Source: an uncultured Bacteroidia bacterium
GTDB taxonomy: Bacteria > Bacteroidota > Bacteroidia > Bacteroidales > CAJPTX01
Direction: 5' to 3'
Assembly: GCA_947252645.1 (NCBI GenBank)
Contig: CAMXWF010000001.1
Location: 62,001-126,000 of the forward strand
Length of the DNA stretch: 64,000 nt
Each line of letters begins with the position of its first letter. Positions within the stretch are counted from its first letter, which is position 1. The notes beneath the pieces are model-generated. The model did not search any database, had not been told where the DNA came from, and saw only the letters and a program-made list of their open reading frames with translations. Below are positions 24,518-34,838 of the stretch, piece by piece. The translations under genes were made by a program, and so were the position numbers.

Positions 24518-27500
24518 ATGAAGAAAGGTTTCCTATTAATGGCATTCCTGCTGTTCTGTACCCTTGGGGTATGGGCGCAGGAGGCGGTTCAGTTCGGGCG
24601 CTATAGCGTGGTGCCGGAACAGAACGTGCGTGCGGCGCGGACGCGATCGGTTGCTGGGAGCAGCCTCGAGCTGGGGCTGCCAGTGGGTGGTCGAGTGAAC
24701 GTGCTGATGCAGTTTGCGCGGATCCCTAGCGCGAAAGAATTGAAGGCCCTTGAAGTGCAGGGTGTGCGCCTTTCAGATTATGTGGGAGGCAATGCGTATC
24801 TTGCCACGGTGCAGCCCGGGAGTCGCCCCAGCGATTTCCGTGGTGTGGGTGCAGTCTCGGTGATCCCGATGCGGCCGGAGTGGAAGCTCTCGACGCCGCT
24901 AGCTGACGGTGATGTGCCGTCCTGGGCGCAACGCGGTTCGAATTTGGTAGAGGTGACCCTCTACTGGTTTAGCAACGTGAATGCGGCCTTTGTGCGGGCT
25001 TTTATGGAGGAGCGCGGCTATGCGGTGGGCGAGGTCTCCGACCAGCTATCGGCTATGACCGCGACGCTACCGCTATCGGCCGTGCGGGAGGTGGCAGCCG
25101 AGCCGTGGGTGCAGTACGTTGCGCCGGCCGATCCGCCGCAGGAGCTCTACAACTACGGGGGGCGCCTTTTAAGCGCTGGCACTATTGCCACGCAACCCGT
25201 AGACCTCGGTGGTCGCGGGCTCACGGGTAAGGGAGTTCGTGTTGGCTTGTGGGATGGCAACGTGGAGCACCATGTGGATTATGGCGACCGGGTACACGTG
25301 CTGGAGTTCGAGCTGTCGGTGGCGTCGTCAGAGGGGCATGGTATGCATACCTGTGGTACGATCATGGGTGCGGGTCTGCTCAACCCGAAGGCGCGCGGTA
25401 TGGCCCCGAAGGTGGAGTTGTGGGCGTCAAACTTCAATGAGCAGCGCAACGGGCTCTTGGTGGCGGAAGAGATGGCGGATTTGTATGAGCAACAGAACAT
25501 TGCGCTGACCTCCAACTCGTACGGAGCGCCATTGAGCAGATTGTGCGGTTTATACAAGATGATGAGCTATTCGTTCTCTTCTTCGCCGATGCTCACCGAT
25601 ATGCTTTGCAATACGTACCCGTTGATGTCGCATTTCTTCTCGGCGGGTAACGACCAAGGTAGTTGCGGTTTGTCTTATGGGTCGAACTTTGCGCGTGCGA
25701 AGAATGTGATATATGTGGGCGCGGTGACGGGCTACGGCTATATGTCACGCTTCAGCAGCTTTGGGCCTATGGATGATGGGCGCTTGATGCCTACGGTATC
25801 GGCCAAGGGGGTGGACGTGCTCTCGACAGTAGGGGCGAATGGGTACGAAATGATGAGTGGTACTTCGATGTCCTGCCCGACGACTGCCGGCATGGCGACG
25901 CTACTGACTGAGCGCTACCATCAGTTGCATGGTGGCCAGAATCTCAACTCGGCGCTCATGAAGGGCCTTTTGGCCAATACGGCTGACGACTGGGGCAATG
26001 CAGGGCCCGATTATCAGTACGGCTACGGGATAGTGAATCTCGAGGCGGCGCTCACTGCGCTCGAGCATGGGTGGTACGCCGAGGGGGCCGTGACAAGCGG
26101 TGAGCTAGCACTCCCACATCGGATTAATGTGCCTAGCGGGGTGAAACAGCTGCGCGTGATGCTCACCTGGATAGACCCCGTTGTTGTGAAGGCGTACCCC
26201 TATGGCGCACCTGCGCTTATTAATGACCTTGACCTGACGGTTGAGGTGGGTGGCGCGACTGTGAGGCCGTGGGTACTCGATAAGGAGCATCCCGAAAAGG
26301 AGGCTGTCCGTGGTGAGGATAATATCAACAACATTGAGCAGGTGACGGTGGACAACCCGGTGGCGGGAGAAGCCGTAGTGCGGATAGGGGGTCAGAATAA
26401 GATAGCGAATGGCCCTGAACAGAAGTACGTGCTTACGTGGTACTTTGATTACGAAAAGCCCGAATTACTGCACCCGATAGGTGGTGAGGTGTTCTCGGCA
26501 GGCGAGGTTGTGATGGTACGTGCCAACAATATGGTTGGTGATACCCGTGTAGAGCTGTCGTGCGATGGTGGCAAGACCTATACCTATCTGGGCAGTGTGG
26601 ACGATATGTACTCTATCGAAACCACAATACCCGTCGATGCACCGATGACAACGAACGCCATTATGCGATTGACAGACTCGGAAGGCAATGTGCTAGTGTC
26701 GCCCAATCCGTTCACGATAGCCCCTACGCCTCAAGATTTGAAATACGAGGCGACCCCTTGCGACCCCAATAGTTGGAAGTTGCAGTGGACCCCTGCGGCA
26801 GGCGTGGAGAAGTATGCGGTGCTGAAAGCAGATGTGCCGACAGGCGAGTGGACTGAAATTGCCGAGGTGACAGATGCTACCTATGCCATTCCAGCAGCGC
26901 AAGTCACCCAGGGTGGTAGAAATGTCTATGCGGTTGCGGTGAAAATGGAGGACGGGAAGTTGGGTCCCCGCTCGCTGGGCATCCTAGTGGCCGAACCTAC
27001 CAATATGGCGGTGAAAGATGCCACCTTGCCGTTTGCAGAGACCTTCGTGGAAATTCCCTTGCGACATGCACGGATAGTGGCTGGTGCGAACATGAGGATA
27101 GAGTGGCAGGAGACGCCTGCGTACTTAGAGTATCCAGTGGGTTCGCATACTTTGATACTAAAGTCAGACAAGGAGGCAACCGGAGAGCTTTTTGCTGTAG
27201 AAAGCAATATTGCTACCCTGATGCACTGCGAATTAAACCTTGAAGGTATATCTCATGGCAAGAAGATACTATTTAATGCAACTGGCATGTTGACGACCTT
27301 TGATAAGGCTGAGGATGGTCAGTTGCGTCTTCTGGTTAATGATGTTGTAAAGCCTACAGTTCAAGGAGCCAATAGCTATTTAGCGGAGGGTACGATTCGC
27401 AATATGGCTTGGGATATTTCAGGGTATGCCGGCCAGAAGGTAAAGATCGAGTTGCAATTTGCCTGTAATGTGTCATCGGGGAAGGTGAGTATTTTTGAGT

Positions 27501-30500
27501 ATGGCATTAAGGAAGCGTTGACACATCCAGATGTGGGGTTATTCCTCGGAAATAAGAAGAATAATAAGGTGAATATGGGGGTTGAGGATCTGCTGATCAA
27601 CCTTTACAATTCATCTCTTACTCCGTTGGCTGAGGTGCCCATAGTGGTCACGAAGGATGGTGAGGTAGTGATCACCCGGGTTGAAAAGAATTTGAAGCCC
27701 TATGAGGAGCGGTTGATAAAATTGCCTGTTGATTTCAGCACACCGAACCCAGAGGGGCATATTTTCGACGTGAAGGTGGTTGCCATGTTGGATGGCGATG
27801 TCAATCCGAAAGACAATGAGTCGCACGTTGAGTTTTACAACATGGGCGATGTGTACGCATTCCCGCCTGCCGATCCAGTAATATTTGGTGGCATGAAGAT
27901 ATTGCGGGAATACCATGAGATCAAGAGGATCGATAAGCCGTTGCTCTTTACCGATGATGGTGGTGCTTTAAAACCGTATGGCCCCGATCATCTTAGTGCA
28001 GTGAAGTTTGTGCCGGAAGACCCGAATAAGACACTGTGCATGACAGTGCGGGAGTGTAAGGTCTATGGCTCCGATGTATTTGGCATTTATGCCGACGGGC
28101 TACCAGGCGACTTTGTCTTTGATGACGTAATTCCAACGTATGAGTTCTCATCTAGAGATGGAGGAGGTACCCGTATATTTATTTCCACTGCGGCAGATGG
28201 TGCAATAACGGCCGCCTTTGTGGCACGTGGTTACGTAAGGTCGAGTGATGGGTGGGTCGTTGAGGTACGTCAGATAGACAGGGTTAATAGTCTAACACTG
28301 CTTCCTATCGAGCTCGAAAACAATTATCCGTCTGGACAGGCGCAGATAAAGATTAAGGTAAAGAATCACACGCCTCAGGAGCAAAAAAATGTACCGGGTG
28401 TTCTGAAATCCAGCGTATTACCTAAGGATGTGCATTTTACTATCCCAAGTATCCCAGCTAATGATCAGGTGGAATATACCATAGATGAGAAGTTGAACGT
28501 GCCGTATCCCAGCTGCGTGGATGTGACAGTGACCTTAAATGGGGTAGATGCGGAAGTACGCGATAATACGCAGACTGCTACACTATGGAATGATAAGTTC
28601 TGGCGTGGAGGAAAGATAGAAAAGCCGGAGAGCCAGGGGCTAATGTACACGGCGATCTATCCTGATACAATAGATTTAGTAGCGAATAATCCATTCCAAG
28701 ACTACCACCTCGACACGGCGTTGTCATTTTACCTCGGTACGATTAATCCTCTAACGATTGGTATCCAGAAAGCGCCTGTAGATGGCGATCCTGCTGCTAG
28801 TCTTCATGTATGGATAGATCTCGATGAAAGCGATAACGAGTTGAAGAATGATGCGCCCGAGCACTACGTGGTAGCTCTAGAGAAGGGGAAGACGACATAC
28901 TCTATACCGGTTGATCTGACAGCTATTACAGGCCTCACAGCAGGGCCACGGCGGATGCGTATTGCCGTGTTACGCGATGCTGATAAGGATAAATTTATAG
29001 CAGGTGAAGATATAGAATGGGGTCGTTCCACCGATATCACAGCCAAGCTGCTGGAGGGTACAAGTCCAAAAGCCAATGACTTAGCGGTATGGTATACGAC
29101 CAAATTCACTTCTGGGACAAATCAATCTGCGAACCAGGAAGTTGATGTTAAGATCCAAAACAATGGTTATGCGCCAGTAAGCGATGTAGACGTCAAACTT
29201 GTACTGGATGGGAACGTAATGGCAGAAGAGGTCGTTAGCAATACTATCGATGGTTTTGGTGGGTCTATAAGCTATAAGTTCACCAAAACGATAGATTTGA
29301 GCAAAGCTGGTGTACATGAAATAGAGGTTCAGCTTCCAGCAGACGGTATAGACGACAATAATATAGCTAAGGAGAGAGTAATTTCAGTGATTCCAGAGGC
29401 TAAAGACAAACTTTATGCTCTCAACTTCATAGGGAAAAAGAATGAGGGTATAATTTGTCCAACAGTGCCTGAACATTCACTTGATGTCACTATCGAGGGG
29501 TGGTTTAGACTCGAGGAATCGCAGTTTGCAACGCTCTTTGCGGCAGAGGGCATCTGGGTGGCTTCTACCTATAAGATGGATCGAGATGTCGCTGATAATG
29601 GGATTGCGGTTATCGTTGGTAATGGCATGTATAATTACTCTAGCCCGGACGTTTTGATGCCTGGAGAGTATCACCACATCGCAGTAACTTTTTACGATGA
29701 CTCCAATTTCCTCTCTTCTGAGTGTGAAGTCCATGTTTATGTCGATGGGAAAGAGCTGGTGCTGACTAGTGGTGGTCATGCTGGCCCAGACTATAGTCAC
29801 TTTAATATCGGTTTGGCCTTCAATGGAAATGTGAAGATGTTCCGTTTCTGGAATAAGATTCTAGCGGAAAGTGAGATTCAGGCCAATATGCGCAAAAGCC
29901 TCCGTGACGCCGATGGCAATTTACCGGCCAATTGCCTTATTGAGTTCATGATGAATGAGGGCCAGGGCGCCTATCTCGCATCTGGAAAGGCGGACTTCGC
30001 TAAAATCTCTAGCGATAGAGTTGATGCAGGCACAAATAATGTGTGGGTTGAACAGTCGTTGGTAGCCGGTGTACAGTTTAACGGACAGCTCATACCCTCA
30101 AAGGTAGAGGACGATGGTACTATCACCTTCATCATGCCGCACGACTTCACCGAACTGGCTAACGTTACGGGTAAGATACTTGTCAACTGGCTCGGCACGG
30201 AAATCACCTACAAGGGTGCACCGGTAAATGCCGACACGAAGTTCGATTTCAGTGGCGCTGACCACGACATTATCATAGGTGCTTCACTTGAGATCTTCGG
30301 TATGCATTTGAAGGAGGATGCCGTGAAGATTCGTCTTATTACGGATAAGAATCCTGGCAAGAAGATTACCAAGCTTGACCTGCTGACGGCGGATAATGCG
30401 AACCTCAAAGCTGACGTGAGCTTCACCGATGATACGCAAACCATCGTGCTACATCCAGAGGATAAGTCGGCTACCGAGAAACTCGACCTCACGAAGCTTA

Positions 30501-33500
30501 AGGTGACCTTCACCAGACTGTCGGAGGGTGCTAAAGTGCTGTATGCTGGTCAGACAATAGTCCAGGGCGGTAAGCTAGAACTCGACCTTACACGGCCGAT
30601 TTCGGTGCGAGTGGTTGCAGAGAACGGGCGTGACTTCAACTTCTATACCATACAGGTTGAAAAGACGCAGACCATCACGTGGGATGCAACGGCAACTACT
30701 GTGGCCTATACCAATGAGGCGATAGCCATGCCTGCCGCAACTAGCTCGGGGAACCCAGTGGTCTACCGCTCGAAGGATGCGCACATCGCAACGCTAGATG
30801 CTGCGGGTAACCTGCGCACGGCAGGCGTGGGTACAACGACCCTCTACGCAACCGCACCCGCCGATGGGCTGTATGCAGCGGCAGAGCAGGTCTCCCGAGA
30901 TGTGACGGTTACCCCAGCCGCATTGACCATTGCGCCAGAGCCTATGACGATAGAGGAGGGCGAGGCTGTGCCTGAGATATCGTTACAGTACACAGGTCTG
31001 CTCTTTGACGAGGTGACAAGCCAGTTTAAACAGCCCAACTATGAGGTGCACAAGGATGCCTCTACAGTGTGGACGCCCGACTTAGGGCCATTGGCTCCGG
31101 GTGAGTACAATGTTAAGGCCAAGGGCTATACCGACCCATACGCCGATGGCAACTACATGGTGACGCTCAAGGATGGTAAGCTGACGGTGAAGCCAGCCAC
31201 AAAGGCGAAGAGCGTGAACTTTACTGTCACCGATGGAAGTACGGCTATCGATGGCGCGATGATTGAGATCGCAGGCACCAAGCTAACCACAGCAGCTGAC
31301 GGAAAGGCCTCTATCAAGTTGCTACCTGGTAAGCATACTTACAGCGCATCGAAGGCGGATCACCAATCCGTTAGCGGAGAGGTTACTGTGAAAGATCTGG
31401 ACGTTGATGAACCTGTAGTACTGCCCAAGCTGGAGGTTACCCTAACCTACGAAGTGGCAGATCCAGCACAGGGCTGGTTGGCAGGAGTGACAACGCAGAA
31501 ACTTGCCAAGAATGTTATGGGCTCTACAGTGACCGCTGTGCCAGTCATAGGCTTTGTATTTAATGAATGGAAAGAAGACCATAAGACGGAGGCCTCACGT
31601 AAGGATAAATCGGATACTGATAAGACGTTTACAGCAACCTTTAAGCCACTGACCTATACGCTGACCTACAGTGTAGGCGAAGGTGGAGAGTGGGTAGACG
31701 GAGATCACACCCAGAATGTTATACCTGGACAAGATGGGGCTGAGGTTGAAGTGAAGGCGAAGGATGGCTATGTTTTCTTGGGCTGGAGCGATGGCGTGAG
31801 AACCCTGAAACGTAAGGATGAGAAAGTATATGCACCTAAAGAGGTTACGGCGCAGTTCTATAAACCGGTGTCGCTACCTATAGTAGAGGATTTCGATGCA
31901 GTAAGGGGAATACCGAAATTCTGGAGTGTGGATAATTTTTCTACTACTGGTGCTTCAGCCTGGGCTGTTGGACACGATCTAAAAGTCTGTGCTGATGGTA
32001 AAGTATTGAGCGGAGATTTTATCTACGTCAATTCAGATAATGATAAGGGAGGCAAGAAGCAGAACACTGACTTATGTACTCCGTGCTTTGATGTTGACGG
32101 AATAAGTGAGGATATTCAGCTAAACTTTGATTTGGTATTTCGTGGTCTTGGTGAGAAGTACAATGACTCAGTTTCTGTAGAATACAGAACGGATGGTAGC
32201 AATTGGGTACAACTTGCCTTTTATAATACGAGTAATCCGTATCAGTTTGGGACACACGAGGAACTTTATGTGCCAAATTCTAAGTTGGCAGGGAAGAAAA
32301 CGCTACAGTTCAGATGGCATTATGAGGCTGAATGGTCCTACTGGGCTGGATTGGATAATATCGTCATCAGGGCGAAGGAGACTGGTGAGGTGATAGAGTA
32401 CATTGCTAAAGCCAATGGTACGCTTACCGGGGCTTTACAGGGTTCCAGTAAACAGACTCTTATCGTGACCACGCCTAAGGGTACACTAGGCGAAAAGGTG
32501 ACACCTGTGCCAGATGCGGGATATCAGTTCGACCGCTGGAGCGACAATTGCAATAATACGACACGTCAAGATAGCGAAAACGGGCGCTTTATAGCCTTCT
32601 TCAAGCCAGAACCCAAGTCAAAGTTAAAGGTTACCTATAGCACAGATGACCTGGGTAAAATTGAGGGCTTGAGCTACCAGGAAGTAGAATCTGGAGCATC
32701 TACACAGCTCGTCATTGCAGTTCCTCGCAATGGCAAGGATAGGTTCGTAGAGTGGAGCGATCATAGCACGGATAATCCAAGAGTCGATAAGAGTGTTACC
32801 GCTGATATACACGTCAAGGCTATGTTTGCGCCGCGCTACAGGGTTACCTATGGGGTTAAGGGCAACGGAGGTAAGCTTGAGGCTAAAACAGCTGGTGGCC
32901 AGCCCCTCGGCGATGGGCTAGTAGACCCCGATACCAAGGTGACCTTCACGGCTACACCTGAAGAGGACTACGAGGTGGCTGGCTGGACAGGTGTAACAGC
33001 TACACCAGCCAATGCAACCACTGCCAAACTGACGGTGACAGCTGATGCAGATGTGAGGGTTGCGTTCAAGCTTAAACAGTCAATGCTCACCTTCAAAGTA
33101 CTAAAGAAGGGTACTACTGACCCACTCCAAGGTGCAGAAGTAAAACTTGAGGACAATGCGCCGAAGTACACAGGTGGTGATGGCAAGGTGCAATTTACAA
33201 AGCTGCAGTACGGCACCTATAGCTATACAGTCAAGCTGTCGGGTGCACAGACGGTTAAGCAGACGGTAGAAGTGAAGGCGCCTACCGTTGAGGAAACGGT
33301 AGAGATGGAATGGGATGGCGCCCAGGCGACCTTCACCGTAACGGACGGCACGAATCCCATTCAGGATGCCATTGTACAGGTTGGCATGCAGCAGACCAAG
33401 ACAGACCAGTATGGTAAGGCGGTTCTCAGCCTTGACAAGAAGAAGTACAATTACGAGGTTGAGAAACCTGGCTATTATGGTCGAGTCGAGGGAACTGTTG

Positions 33501-34729
33501 ATCTCTCGGCAGGCGACAAGGATGTTGCAGTTGTACTCGTGAGAAGTAAAGCGACTGTCACCTTCACGGTGACAGCAGGCGGCAATCCGCTGGAGGGCGC
33601 TACAGTGACTATCGAAGGCAAGACTGCTACTACAGATGCTACAGGCAAGGCAGCGCTCACGCTACCGACGGATAACTATAGCTACTCTGTCACGAAGGAT
33701 GGCTATACAGATGCCACTGGTACAGTTGACTTGAGGACAGGCAATAAGGATGTTGCTGTAACGCTCCAAAAGACTGCCACGGCAACCTTTACAGTGACGG
33801 CCGGTGGCAAGTCTCTCGAGGGCGCTACAGTGACCATCGAAGGTAAGACAGCCACTACAGACGCTACAGGCAAGGCAGCGCTCACGCTACCGACGGATAA
33901 CTATAGCTACTCTGTCACGAAGGATGGCTATACAGATGCCACTGGTACAGTTGACTTGAGGATAGGCAATAAGGATGTTGCAGTAGAACTCGAAAGAAAG
34001 ACTGCCACCGCTACCTTCGCGGTGACCGCTGATGGCAAGCCTCTACAGGGCGCTACAGTGACCATCGAAGGTAAGACAGCCACTACAGATGCTACAGGCA
34101 AGGCAGCGCTCACGCTACCCACGGATAACTATAGCTACTCTGTCACGAAGGATGGCTATACAGATGCCACTGGTACAGTTGACTTGAGGACAGGCAATAA
34201 GGATGTTGCTGTAACGCTCCAAAAGACCGCCACGGCAACCTTTACAGTGACCGCCGGTGGCAAGCCTCTCGAGGGCGCTACAGTGACCATCGCTGGCAAC
34301 AAGGCCACTACAGACGCTACCGGTAAGGCAGCCATTGCAGAGCTTGACCGCAAGGCGCACGACTATGTTGTCACTAAGAAGGGCTACAACGATGCCAAGG
34401 GCAGCGTTGACCTCACCGATGGCGACAAGACTGTGAACGTGGTTCTTAAGACTCCTGAACCGCCGATAACAGCAGTGGAGAGCGTATTGCTGGCCAATGT
34501 TGTAGTAGCACCTAATCCGTTTGTAGAGACGCTCCACCTGACGGGTGTTGAGTCGCTACGGACTATCCGGGTGTTCACGGTGGATGGCGTGCTGGTACTC
34601 AACCATACGCATGATGGCGCCAGTGAGGCCATTTTCCAGGCTGATAGCTGGAAGTCTGGCATCTACATCCTCCGTCTGATTGACCTCGAGGGTGCAGTGA
34701 AACAGCTTCGCGTTGTCAAGCAGCAGTAG
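24518..34729 (+). CDS. Giant subtilisin-like (S8) multidomain protein with T9SS sorting domain
   Basis: 3403 residues. The signal peptide ends LGVWA. A propeptide-like region runs to about 230. The peptidase S8 domain has its triad at Asp246 (GLWDGNVE), His274 (GHGMHTCGTIMG) and Ser450 (SGTSMSCP); FSAGNDQGSCG carries the oxyanion Asn. Beta-rich adhesion modules follow: a jelly-roll after the protease, CARDB-like segments, and a concanavalin/LamG-like domain (DVTIEGWFRLEE, then YHHIAVTFYDD) near residue 1660. An MBG-type domain (TIAPEPMTIEEGEAVPEISL) lies near 2140, then InlB-type repeats (FLGWSDG, FDRWSDN, FVEWSDH). Several carboxypeptidase-regulatory-like repeats follow, four almost identical. 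It ends in a T9SS sorting domain (ESVLLANVVVAPNPF, ending LRVVKQQ). Predicted cell-surface protease/adhesin; the substrate is unknown. Confidence 0.93.
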   Translation: MKKGFLLMAFLLFCTLGVWAQEAVQFGRYSVVPEQNVRAARTRSVAGSSLELGLPVGGRVNVLMQFARIPSAKELKALEVQGVRLSDYVGGNAYLATVQPGSRPSDFRGVGAVSVIPMRPEWKLSTPLADGDVPSWAQRGSNLVEVTLYWFSNVNAAFVRAFMEERGYAVGEVSDQLSAMTATLPLSAVREVAAEPWVQYVAPADPPQELYNYGGRLLSAGTIATQPVDLGGRGLTGKGVRVGLWDGNVEHHVDYGDRVHVLEFELSVASSEGHGMHTCGTIMGAGLLNPKARGMAPKVELWASNFNEQRNGLLVAEEMADLYEQQNIALTSNSYGAPLSRLCGLYKMMSYSFSSSPMLTDMLCNTYPLMSHFFSAGNDQGSCGLSYGSNFARAKNVIYVGAVTGYGYMSRFSSFGPMDDGRLMPTVSAKGVDVLSTVGANGYEMMSGTSMSCPTTAGMATLLTERYHQLHGGQNLNSALMKGLLANTADDWGNAGPDYQYGYGIVNLEAALTALEHGWYAEGAVTSGELALPHRINVPSGVKQLRVMLTWIDPVVVKAYPYGAPALINDLDLTVEVGGATVRPWVLDKEHPEKEAVRGEDNINNIEQVTVDNPVAGEAVVRIGGQNKIANGPEQKYVLTWYFDYEKPELLHPIGGEVFSAGEVVMVRANNMVGDTRVELSCDGGKTYTYLGSVDDMYSIETTIPVDAPMTTNAIMRLTDSEGNVLVSPNPFTIAPTPQDLKYEATPCDPNSWKLQWTPAAGVEKYAVLKADVPTGEWTEIAEVTDATYAIPAAQVTQGGRNVYAVAVKMEDGKLGPRSLGILVAEPTNMAVKDATLPFAETFVEIPLRHARIVAGANMRIEWQETPAYLEYPVGSHTLILKSDKEATGELFAVESNIATLMHCELNLEGISHGKKILFNATGMLTTFDKAEDGQLRLLVNDVVKPTVQGANSYLAEGTIRNMAWDISGYAGQKVKIELQFACNVSSGKVSIFEYGIKEALTHPDVGLFLGNKKNNKVNMGVEDLLINLYNSSLTPLAEVPIVVTKDGEVVITRVEKNLKPYEERLIKLPVDFSTPNPEGHIFDVKVVAMLDGDVNPKDNESHVEFYNMGDVYAFPPADPVIFGGMKILREYHEIKRIDKPLLFTDDGGALKPYGPDHLSAVKFVPEDPNKTLCMTVRECKVYGSDVFGIYADGLPGDFVFDDVIPTYEFSSRDGGGTRIFISTAADGAITAAFVARGYVRSSDGWVVEVRQIDRVNSLTLLPIELENNYPSGQAQIKIKVKNHTPQEQKNVPGVLKSSVLPKDVHFTIPSIPANDQVEYTIDEKLNVPYPSCVDVTVTLNGVDAEVRDNTQTATLWNDKFWRGGKIEKPESQGLMYTAIYPDTIDLVANNPFQDYHLDTALSFYLGTINPLTIGIQKAPVDGDPAASLHVWIDLDESDNELKNDAPEHYVVALEKGKTTYSIPVDLTAITGLTAGPRRMRIAVLRDADKDKFIAGEDIEWGRSTDITAKLLEGTSPKANDLAVWYTTKFTSGTNQSANQEVDVKIQNNGYAPVSDVDVKLVLDGNVMAEEVVSNTIDGFGGSISYKFTKTIDLSKAGVHEIEVQLPADGIDDNNIAKERVISVIPEAKDKLYALNFIGKKNEGIICPTVPEHSLDVTIEGWFRLEESQFATLFAAEGIWVASTYKMDRDVADNGIAVIVGNGMYNYSSPDVLMPGEYHHIAVTFYDDSNFLSSECEVHVYVDGKELVLTSGGHAGPDYSHFNIGLAFNGNVKMFRFWNKILAESEIQANMRKSLRDADGNLPANCLIEFMMNEGQGAYLASGKADFAKISSDRVDAGTNNVWVEQSLVAGVQFNGQLIPSKVEDDGTITFIMPHDFTELANVTGKILVNWLGTEITYKGAPVNADTKFDFSGADHDIIIGASLEIFGMHLKEDAVKIRLITDKNPGKKITKLDLLTADNANLKADVSFTDDTQTIVLHPEDKSATEKLDLTKLKVTFTRLSEGAKVLYAGQTIVQGGKLELDLTRPISVRVVAENGRDFNFYTIQVEKTQTITWDATATTVAYTNEAIAMPAATSSGNPVVYRSKDAHIATLDAAGNLRTAGVGTTTLYATAPADGLYAAAEQVSRDVTVTPAALTIAPEPMTIEEGEAVPEISLQYTGLLFDEVTSQFKQPNYEVHKDASTVWTPDLGPLAPGEYNVKAKGYTDPYADGNYMVTLKDGKLTVKPATKAKSVNFTVTDGSTAIDGAMIEIAGTKLTTAADGKASIKLLPGKHTYSASKADHQSVSGEVTVKDLDVDEPVVLPKLEVTLTYEVADPAQGWLAGVTTQKLAKNVMGSTVTAVPVIGFVFNEWKEDHKTEASRKDKSDTDKTFTATFKPLTYTLTYSVGEGGEWVDGDHTQNVIPGQDGAEVEVKAKDGYVFLGWSDGVRTLKRKDEKVYAPKEVTAQFYKPVSLPIVEDFDAVRGIPKFWSVDNFSTTGASAWAVGHDLKVCADGKVLSGDFIYVNSDNDKGGKKQNTDLCTPCFDVDGISEDIQLNFDLVFRGLGEKYNDSVSVEYRTDGSNWVQLAFYNTSNPYQFGTHEELYVPNSKLAGKKTLQFRWHYEAEWSYWAGLDNIVIRAKETGEVIEYIAKANGTLTGALQGSSKQTLIVTTPKGTLGEKVTPVPDAGYQFDRWSDNCNNTTRQDSENGRFIAFFKPEPKSKLKVTYSTDDLGKIEGLSYQEVESGASTQLVIAVPRNGKDRFVEWSDHSTDNPRVDKSVTADIHVKAMFAPRYRVTYGVKGNGGKLEAKTAGGQPLGDGLVDPDTKVTFTATPEEDYEVAGWTGVTATPANATTAKLTVTADADVRVAFKLKQSMLTFKVLKKGTTDPLQGAEVKLEDNAPKYTGGDGKVQFTKLQYGTYSYTVKLSGAQTVKQTVEVKAPTVEETVEMEWDGAQATFTVTDGTNPIQDAIVQVGMQQTKTDQYGKAVLSLDKKKYNYEVEKPGYYGRVEGTVDLSAGDKDVAVVLVRSKATVTFTVTAGGNPLEGATVTIEGKTATTDATGKAALTLPTDNYSYSVTKDGYTDATGTVDLRTGNKDVAVTLQKTATATFTVTAGGKSLEGATVTIEGKTATTDATGKAALTLPTDNYSYSVTKDGYTDATGTVDLRIGNKDVAVELERKTATATFAVTADGKPLQGATVTIEGKTATTDATGKAALTLPTDNYSYSVTKDGYTDATGTVDLRTGNKDVAVTLQKTATATFTVTAGGKPLEGATVTIAGNKATTDATGKAAIAELDRKAHDYVVTKKGYNDAKGSVDLTDGDKTVNVVLKTPEPPITAVESVLLANVVVAPNPFVETLHLTGVESLRTIRVFTVDGVLVLNHTHDGASEAIFQADSWKSGIYILRLIDLEGAVKQLRVVKQQ
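33551..34453 (+). repeat. Four tandem approximately 226-bp repeats in the protease gene
   Basis: Units start at about 33551, 33776, 34004 and 34229 (75-76 codons each). Each encodes one carboxypeptidase-regulatory-like beta domain (VTAGGNPLEGATVTIEGK, then TTDATGKAALTLPTDNYSYS). Units 1-3 are almost identical; unit 4 diverges in its second half. Older relatives lie upstream near 31210, 33080 and 33330. Confidence 0.92.
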
Positions 34730-34753
34730 GAGTACTGACTAGAGAATCTATTT

Positions 34754-34782
34754 CGGGGAGGCTTGAGCCTCCCCGCTTTTTT
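34754..34782 (+). terminator. Intrinsic terminator of the giant protease gene
   Basis: A perfect 9-bp stem (34754-34762 with 34767-34775), TTGA loop, followed by CTTTTTT. It begins 25 bp after the stop. Confidence 0.9.
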
Positions 34783-34838
34783 AATATGCGTTGGTCAAAA
34801 TGGTTGTTGATAAAGGAAGCGCATATACATGCTCTCTC

